Below the pieces are notes generated by a model. It worked only from the letters and a program-made list of their open reading frames with translations, searched no databases and was not told the DNA's origin. Shown piece by piece: positions 7,277-11,880 of a stretch of 11,880 bases of DNA (position 1 is the stretch's first letter; every line of letters begins with the position of its first letter). Source of the DNA: Pavlovales sp. CCMP2436. Taxonomy: Eukaryota > Haptophyta > Pavlovophyceae > Pavlovales. Position numbers and translations under genes: made by a program. The stretch is taken from NCBI GenBank assembly GCA_026770615.1, contig MU631607.1, positions 124,983 to 136,862 of the forward strand, written 5' to 3'.

Positions 7277-7456
7277 ATCCGCAGGTCTTCAGTTGCGCAT
7301 GAGCTTCTGACCACCACTGTGGAAAAGCTTGGCTACCCACAGGGTGTGACAAAATTCGCGCCAAATGCGTATCGAGATCACACGGACGGAGGCCGCTGCA
7401 CTACTGACAAATCTAATAAAAGTAATAAATATCTAATAAATCTAATAAAAAAATAA
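7277..7456 (+). other. Possible host exon fragment interrupted by a TIR element
   Basis: From 7277 the + frame is open and reads like coding sequence from about 7286 to 7401 (for example EKLGYPQGVTKFAPNAYRDH). There are acceptor-like AGs at 7284 (CCGCAG) and 7292 (TTCAG). No start codon is visible. At 7402 the frame enters the left arm of the inverted-repeat element and becomes lysine/asparagine-rich before a TAA. It may be an exon cut by insertion, or chance. I do not recognise the residues. Confidence 0.25.
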
Positions 7457-7622
7457 AAAAATCTAATAAATACTGATAAATGAATAAAAATACTTGTATA
7501 TTTACGGTACTATGGTACGGTGCCCGTACATTATCGTATATTTATATAATCTCTTACCATTATGGTATGAATGATTTGTGGTTTATTAATATTTTGCGTA
7601 CTTTTTATTAGATTTGTCAGTA
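7402..7622. mobile_element. 221-bp AT-rich element with 23-24 bp terminal inverted repeats
   Basis: TACTGACAAATCTAATAAAA at 7402-7421 (arm to 7424) is matched in inverted orientation by 7599-7622, differing by one extra A. The interior is AT-rich with repeated CTAATAAA words near the left arm and no coding capacity. Its size and architecture fit a MITE. No target-site duplication is evident, so family and mechanism are unknown. Confidence 0.55.
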
Positions 7623-7634
7623 CTCTTATGAACA

Positions 7635-7870
7635 CTAATAAGCATTGATAAATTGTTATGATACACGGCACTATGTCGTTAGAACCTATACAATCGCGCC
7701 CGTGACGTAGTCACTACTGAATACTGTTAAACATTGGTAACATTTATTAAAACATTATTATATACCGCATAATGTCGTTAGTAGCTATACAATCGGCGCC
7801 CGTGACGTAGTCACTGAGAAGGCACTACTGAATACTGTTAAATTTTTATAGATACGGTAAAACGCTTTTA
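7635..7870. repeat. ~100-bp direct repeats containing GTGACGTAGTCAC
   Basis: Two diverged copies with an exact 100-bp offset at their cores. GTGACGTAGTCAC is at 7702-7714 and at 7802-7814, each preceded by TGTCGTTAG and CTATACAATCG and followed by ACTACTGAATACTGTTAAA. The second copy has a short insertion (GAGAAGGC). A fragment of a third copy (AACATTGATAAA) lies near 7870. The core is an odd palindrome (GTGAC/GTCAC) that also contains TGACGT, a bZIP-type site. No gene seen from here to 8081. Confidence 0.65.
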
Positions 7871-8081
7871 AACATTGATAAAACACATATAAGGCTTTTG
7901 ATGTACGACTGACTGACCTATGAATCTATGTATAGCCCGTATCGTGTCGCAGACACTAAGAAGATATTGATAACCTCTTATATTCTCTGATAGATACTTA
8001 TATACTCTCGACAGTATCGTAAGGCGACGCATGTCGCTTGCCGGTGTTTAATAGGTCTATCGGAAAATCCGAAAAAAATCT

Positions 8082-8212
8082 AAAAATCCAAAAATCCAAC
8101 TTTAAATGAAACTTTCTATTTATTTTTAATATTTTTTTTCTATTTTTGTTTTTCATTTTTTCAATTTCGAAATTTGGAAATGTTTCATTAAAGCTTGGAT
8201 TTTTGGATTTTT
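8082..8212. repeat. 31-bp inverted repeat of AAAATCC-rich sequence
   Basis: 8082-8112 and 8182-8212 are inverted copies, differing by a few bases in the middle, separated by a 69-bp T-rich spacer. Both arms carry iterated AAAAATCC words, which extend beyond the arms on both sides (to about 8062 and 8239). The structure lies just upstream of the small ORF block. It could be element termini, a replication or transcription signal, or a large hairpin. Confidence 0.7.
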
Positions 8213-8350
8213 TGGATTTTTTGGATTTTTCTCTTTTTCTCCTTCTATAATGTTTATATTATATATATATATATCTTCTCAAAAAAAAGTAAATATACTA
8301 GGTATAATAGTAAGTATAACACACACACCAAGGAATTATATCGTTCAACA

Positions 8351-8578
8351 ATGTTTGAAAATACCAAATCAATTATTAAATTGAAGCAAATCACTTATGA
8401 TGACAATAAAATGATCACAGAACTAAAAATCACGCTTGCTGAATACGAATTTTCAGAAGCTAAAAAAAACTTCGAAAATTATCTTAAACTTGTGATGATT
8501 GATACACTCAAACATATCGAAAATATGTATATCTCTACCGATAATATACAAGAGTATAAAAATATTATGGATATCTAG
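8351..8578 (+). CDS. Small hypothetical protein, paralogue 1 (75 aa)
   Basis: ATG at 8351; the frame stays open upstream to 8195, but that part is phenylalanine-rich low-complexity sequence and is unlikely to be coding. The product begins MFENTKSIIKLKQ and is lysine/isoleucine-rich, with a helical second half (KKNFENYLKLVMIDTLKHIENMY). It aligns over nearly its full length with the ORF at 8777, roughly half the residues being identical, which argues that both are or were real genes. AT-rich codon use matches large AT-rich DNA viruses and differs from the GC-rich genes here. A perfect 8-bp stem with a 5-nt loop (8593-8613) lies 15 nt after the stop. I do not recognise the family. Confidence 0.55.
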   Translation: MFENTKSIIKLKQITYDDNKMITELKITLAEYEFSEAKKNFENYLKLVMIDTLKHIENMYISTDNIQEYKNIMDI

Positions 8579-8592
8579 CAATAGGATTGCGT

Positions 8593-8613
8593 ATTTATAT
8601 AAAAAATATAAAT
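8593..8613 (+). terminator. Hairpin after the first small ORF
   Basis: ATTTATAT, loop AAAAA, ATATAAAT: a perfect 8-bp stem placed 15 nt after the stop at 8578. Mimivirus-type viruses end and polyadenylate mRNAs at hairpins in this position; whether that applies here is inference. Confidence 0.4.
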
Positions 8614-8638
8614 CCAATATATATATATATAACTAGCA

Positions 8639-8784
8639 ATGGCTGAGAAATAAAATTCATTGAATTTGATGGTATTAAATTATTGAATGATAATTCATTT
8701 GTTTTTTTCGATGAAAAACGAGCAATCGATAAATTGATTCTTGATAATAAAACTATGAAATTTATGACGTGTTTAAATGTTTGA
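8639..8784 (+). pseudogene. Broken small ORF between the two paralogues
   Basis: From 8647 an open frame of 45 codons reads like coding sequence (for example KFIEFDGIKLLNDNSFVFFD) and ends at TGA 8782-8784, but it has no start codon of its own. An ATG at 8639 lies just upstream in another frame, so a single-base indel between them would explain the break. Its stop overlaps the ATG (8777) of the next ORF, as in compact viral or transposon genomes. The family is not recognised. Confidence 0.4.
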
Positions 8785-8986
8785 TAGCACAAAAGCTATT
8801 ATTAAACTTAAGCAGAAAAGTGAAATTGATGACGATAAGACTCTTAAATTTACGCTTGCTGAAGATGAGGCAAAATATTCAGAAGCTAAGACTAACCTTA
8901 AAAAGTACCTAAAAGTCGTGATGAGTGATACACTGATCCATATCGATCATATGTATAACGCGACAAATAATTTAACGGAAAGATAG
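8777..8986 (+). CDS. Small hypothetical protein, paralogue 2 (69 aa)
   Basis: ATG at 8777, begins MFDSTKAIIKLKQ, and shares with the 75-aa ORF upstream the N terminus, a central TLAEDE/TLAEYE block and the stretch SDTLIHIDHMY. Conservation of the whole length with many third-position differences suggests an old duplication held under protein-level constraint for some time. It is highly charged with no membrane segment. The start overlaps the tail of the preceding frame. A 10-bp inverted repeat follows 17 nt after the stop. Function unknown. Confidence 0.55.
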   Translation: MFDSTKAIIKLKQKSEIDDDKTLKFTLAEDEAKYSEAKTNLKKYLKVVMSDTLIHIDHMYNATNNLTER

Positions 8987-9003
8987 TATATAATCTCTTA
9001 ACA

Positions 9004-9024
9004 CATCCAATTGCCAATTGGATG
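9004..9024 (+). terminator. Perfect 10-bp inverted repeat after the second small ORF
   Basis: CATCCAATTG, one central C, CAATTGGATG. It lies 17 nt after the stop at 8986, matching the position of the hairpin after the first paralogue. Its right arm contains the ATG of the next reading frame. Either a 3'-end hairpin or a palindromic binding site. Confidence 0.4.
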
Positions 9025-9240
9025 TTCCTCGTCCCTACAACTTTACATGTGTTAAGATGTTGCTATACTAATATCAACGATGATGTTAATACCTCTAATC
9101 AGGTGAGAATACAAAAAACAGAACAGTTAGCGTGTATAATAATACAACGCGCCTATCGTGAATATAAAAATAATCATCATAAATTTACTGATAGGGATTC
9201 AAGCTGGCGTCTGACTGTTCTGAATGTGTTGCTGGTCTGA
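9022..9240 (+). CDS. Short ORF with an IQ-like (calmodulin-binding) motif
   Basis: 72 codons from ATG 9022. The middle contains ACIIIQRAYREYKNN, which fits the IQ consensus I-Q-x-x-x-R-x-x-x-x. The first 17 or so residues overlap the inverted repeat and are less convincing, so the true start may be later or the gene may be a fragment. Base composition turns from AT-rich to GC-rich at about 9190, and the last 17 residues come from that different sequence. The natural C terminus has therefore probably been lost at an insertion junction. Possibly part of the same AT-rich element as the two small ORFs. Confidence 0.35.
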   Translation: MFLVPTTLHVLRCCYTNINDDVNTSNQVRIQKTEQLACIIIQRAYREYKNNHHKFTDRDSSWRLTVLNVLLV

Positions 9241-9271
9241 GCGCTGCGTCGCCCATTGCCTGCTGCGTGCC

Positions 9272-9511
9272 TTAGTCGGCTGCGCTGGCTTGGGCGCCAC
9301 CGCGCGTGCCGATGGATCTCCGGTAGTGTGCCCGGGCAAGGGCGTTTAGGGAGATGATCTGCTGGTTGCTGTTTGTCGTGTTCCCCCGCTGGGCAGCGAT
9401 CGGGGCCAGCGCGCTCAAGCGCGCGAGCAGCAGCTGCGCATGGCCGCGTGCCGCGATCGTACCGATCGTGTCGATGAGTTGCTTCTTGATGCGCGCGGCC
9501 GCCTCCATCAT
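9272..9511 (-). CDS. Small GC-rich ORF, hypothetical (79 aa)
   Basis: Begins MMEAAARIKKQLIDTIGTI at 9511 and ends TAA. It is alanine/arginine/leucine-rich and probably mostly helical, with strongly GC-biased third positions. The first ATG overlaps the TGA of the AT-rich gene upstream by ATGA, the spacing of coupled genes in compact genomes. However, the composition changes abruptly at exactly this point, so the overlap may instead mark an insertion junction with the ORF extending into foreign sequence. I do not recognise it. Confidence 0.35.
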   Translation of the reverse strand: MMEAAARIKKQLIDTIGTIAARGHAQLLLARLSALAPIAAQRGNTTNSNQQIISLNALARAHYRRSIGTRGGAQASAAD

Positions 9512-11383
9512 ACATTTAGCATGTCTTCACGATCAAGGTCCTCGTTTGATATGACTACGGTCATGCTAATTGGGTAGCTTATCCATGTCTTATTTACGGC
9601 GTTACTGATAGAATTATTGATCACACCCATATGTAATTTTGACGTATTTGTAACTAAAGGTATCGATCCACCAAACTTTAACGGATTTACTGTAGTTCTT
9701 GCGGTACGATTATCCGATAAGTACATCTTAAAATCCGCAATATTGTGTGCTTCTGCATACCCTGTGAACCTCAATAAATTATTATTCACACCGCCAGAAT
9801 AAGACATATCGAAGCCTACTGATATATTTGTCAAAGTTGTCGTAGATTTAGTACCATTAAAATAGAGATAAATTAAGATTTTATTATCTGTGCCTACTAA
9901 TCGATTGATAACTATCTCGATCTGAGTCCATGCTGTTGTCGAAAGCAAACCATCACTCCCGCTATACGACGCTGAAGCGTTAATTTGCGTATAATTTTCA
10001 TTAGCATCGATGAACATGTAAGAAAGCTTAAAATTGTTGACTCGTAGCATCATGCCACGTGATAAATTCCATGCTCCACTAGTCATTGAATTGACTCCGA
10101 GATCTGTGATTTTTGGAAGCTTACCTATCGTAAGTTTAGGGATGTCTTTAGCTGTTGTATTATTTAATTTATTTTAAACAACAATCGCATACCTGTAGCG
10201 TTTGCTAATTTAGAAGCTATCGATACGTATGTATTTGTTGTGGCAATATTCGCATAAACGGTATACGGATTTAGCCCTTTTATGTACCCGTATCCTGATC
10301 CCAGAGTACTATCAGTATATAGTGTATCAGTCGTTCCTGTGCCAGATCGTATAAGCGTAATATTTCGACCACTGATATCATTAAGCGTATTATTAAATCG
10401 ATATTCTACAAATGATGTAACAACATCCACGATTTCACTCGAAAGCTCGTTCGTTCCAAGCCACGCCCTTGGCAAACCGGCTGCGTAAAATATTATACAA
10501 ATCGGTAGTGCTGTGAAGCTATTATATCTCAAACTTATCGTGTTACTCAATCCGGCCGATGTTTGGCGAGTAATGGTCATTGACCTGTTTATCGTCTTGT
10601 TGACGAAGGTCGGCGGTAGTTGACTGTAGTATATTACGTTTGGCTCAACTATATAAATTATTGATGTGAAACCGATACTACTAGCTCCGTCTGGGTAAAT
10701 TTCTACGTCTGCCCCACCTGTCGGTTTCGTCCATCCGATCTTTGTTCCATTATCAGATGCTACGATAGGTGGATTCGAAAACTGTTTTTTTGTACTATCG
10801 TTAATTACCTTAGAAAGCTTTCCCAGATTTTGTAGGCTTTTTGCTGTGAATTTAAAGAAATTCTTGACGCCGCCTATATCCATTTTCAAACCATCTAACG
10901 AAAATTGTGAAGTGATAAGAATATCAAATATAATTGTAAACGCACTTAGACCGATGGTTAAAGTCTGATTTGGGTCCCCGTATGACAGAATGTGTCCAAA
11001 CGCGACCGACTCACTCCATGTTCAATATTTACCCATAGAAAAAGCATTTGATGGCACAATAACATCTAAAGTAGCACCATCTTCCCGTGAATTTGTGTTT
11101 GTAGCACTTTCATTATACGGGATAGCAAAATATAACGAAGGACTACGTTAATACTAAATTTGGCCCGACAAGATTGTTTAATCCTGTACCACTTTTATAC
11201 AATAGAGTTTTTGGTTTCACTGGTCTAATAGACGGCGCTAATATTTTATACTCTCTAGAATAATTCAAATATTCAGTTGATAATCTATTTGACGTTACAC
11301 AGTTGCGCCACATCTTCACATTCGTAATGATTCACCAAACGTATATTTTTTTTGATTAAGTTTAGTTCGGGCGTGGAGCTCAT
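9508..11383 (-). pseudogene. Broken gene for a LamG-like (concanavalin-type) domain protein, probably virus-derived
   Basis: An AT-rich gene of about 600 codons is spread over several frames. The longest intact parts are 10164-10889 (open back to 11021) and 9508-10086 (open back to about 10174). Lesions visible: a frame change near 11285-11313 if translation began at the ATG at 11383; a TAG with frame change at 11143-11145; an in-frame TGA at 11022-11024; and a frame change near 10164-10175. The C-terminal 250 or so residues have the landmarks of a LamG-like jelly-roll: EYRFNNTLNDISGRN at the start, then WTQIEIVI, IYLYFNGT, and LLRFTGYAEAHNIADFKMYL near the end. Such domains bind carbohydrate or mediate adhesion and are common in virion or tail-fibre-like proteins of protist viruses, virophages and polinton-like viruses. 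The N-terminal region is unrecognised. Identity as viral rests on composition, context and domain type only. Confidence 0.6.
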
Positions 11384-11880
11384 GGCCTCGCCCGCGCGGG
11401 CCGCTTGCAGCGCGGCACTGCAACGGCTGGGCGGTGATTGGCCAGCCGGCAAGGCGAGCCCAGACCGTGACTCTGCGCCGGGCGAACATATTTGCGACGC
11501 GGCGCTGCGGCGGCTGGGCGCGCGCGACGTAGTACAGGTGCGCGCCAACGGCAGCATGGCCGTCCGCTGCGTTGGTGGGGCTCTGGTGGAGGAGCTGACG
11601 TCGGAGGTGCTGGCGCTGACATACGGGCAACTGGACGGAGGTGCCTTGCAAGCGCTCTTGCGCGCGGTCGGGCGAGAGGGGTGCACCGTAGGGGCGATGG
11701 TCGCGCTGGCTGCGCTGGGCGCGTGCGCTGACGGTAAAGGCGACGGCGGGGCGTTTGTGGCCATCGTGCGCAATGGGGGCGAGGTGGCAGCACGGGCAGA
11801 CTCTCTCGGGCGATGGCCGCTGCTCGTTCGCCACTGTGCCGGATACACGGAGCTCGCCGCCCTCCCCGTAGAAGGTACAT
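11382..11880 (+). CDS. GC-rich hypothetical protein, 3' end beyond the window
   Basis: From ATG 11382 (first ATG after a TGA at 11328) the frame stays open for 166 codons to the window edge. Start MASPARAACSAALQRLGG. Third positions are strongly G/C and the residue mix (A, L, V, G, R, D, E) is protein-like, whereas the opposite-strand frames here are Pro/Arg/Ser-rich shadows. A short motif recurs: CSAALQRLG and CDAALRRLG, about 30 residues apart, suggesting helical repeats. No membrane segment is clear; LTYGQLDGGALQALLRAVG and VGAMVALAALGA could be helices. Its ATG overlaps, in opposite orientation, an ATG at 11383 of the AT-rich LamG gene, so it directly abuts the probable insertion. The true start may therefore have been displaced. 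Family unknown. Confidence 0.55.
   Translation, partial: MASPARAACSAALQRLGGDWPAGKASPDRDSAPGEHICDAALRRLGARDVVQVRANGSMAVRCVGGALVEELTSEVLALTYGQLDGGALQALLRAVGREGCTVGAMVALAALGACADGKGDGGAFVAIVRNGGEVAARADSLGRWPLLVRHCAGYTELAALPVEGT

Noticed and set aside
7336..7350. Third MITE end (CACAGGGTGTGAC)
   Set aside because: It resembles the MITE termini but has no matching inverted end nearby and lies in a coding-like frame.
8195..8350. N-terminal extension (Phe/Trp/Ile-rich) of the 75-aa ORF
   Set aside because: It translates the ATTTTTTGG repeat arm and a TA-rich run; the paralogue at 8777 begins at the equivalent of the internal Met.
5675..11024. A variant genetic code (TAA or TGA read as sense) to explain in-frame stops
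   Set aside because: TAA, TAG and TGA also end or fit as ends of other frames here, and the LamG gene has frame changes as well, so decay is simpler. Kept only as a check for the retroelement.
11285..11848. Three long - strand frames at the right edge
   Set aside because: Pro/Arg/Ser-rich shadows of the + strand ORF in high-GC DNA. Only the last ~32 codons of one, from the ATG at 11383, look like the start of the AT-rich gene.

Overview
The window looks like nuclear DNA of a eukaryote, most likely a protist or other small-genome eukaryote; I cannot name the species. It carries GT-AG introns with a TACTAAC branch-point motif, a tandem C2H2 zinc-finger gene, a LINE-type retroelement, Tc1/mariner-like MITEs and large swings in base composition. 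GC-rich blocks look like host coding sequence. AT-rich blocks look like insertions.

Layout. (1) 1-2440, + strand: low-complexity, polyC-rich DNA in which I can phase five exons into one small multi-pass membrane protein of about 125 aa. Its introns hold tandem or dispersed copies of the neighbouring exon-intron junctions, the most unusual structure in the window. (2) 2879-4123, - strand: intact ten-finger C2H2 protein, convergent with the first gene. (3) 4176-4332 and 4542-4708: two related MITEs. (4) 4882-5094, - strand: possible terminal exon of an unrecognised gene. (5) 5111-7216, - strand: decayed non-LTR retrotransposon ORF with RNase H and a C-terminal zinc knuckle, one frame broken by two TAA codons. 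(6) 7277-7456: possible exon scrap, running into a 221-bp element with 23-24 bp inverted ends (7402-7622), then 100-bp direct repeats (to about 7860). (7) 8082-9240, + strand: very AT-rich block with a long inverted repeat, two paralogous small ORFs, a broken ORF between them, an IQ-motif ORF and hairpins after the ORFs; it resembles a compact viral genome. (8) 9272-9511, - strand: small GC-rich ORF. (9) 9508-11383, - strand: AT-rich broken gene for a protein with a LamG-like (concanavalin-type) domain, probably virus-derived. (10) 11382-end, + strand: GC-rich ORF running off the edge.

How parts relate. The membrane-protein and zinc-finger genes are probably ordinary host genes. From about 4.1 kb rightwards the window reads as an accumulation zone: MITEs, a dead retroelement, a TIR element and one or two pieces of endogenised viral DNA next to host GC-rich sequence. 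No rRNA, tRNA or CRISPR was recognised. All family calls come from reading motifs by eye, and every splice junction is inferred from consensus and phase only.
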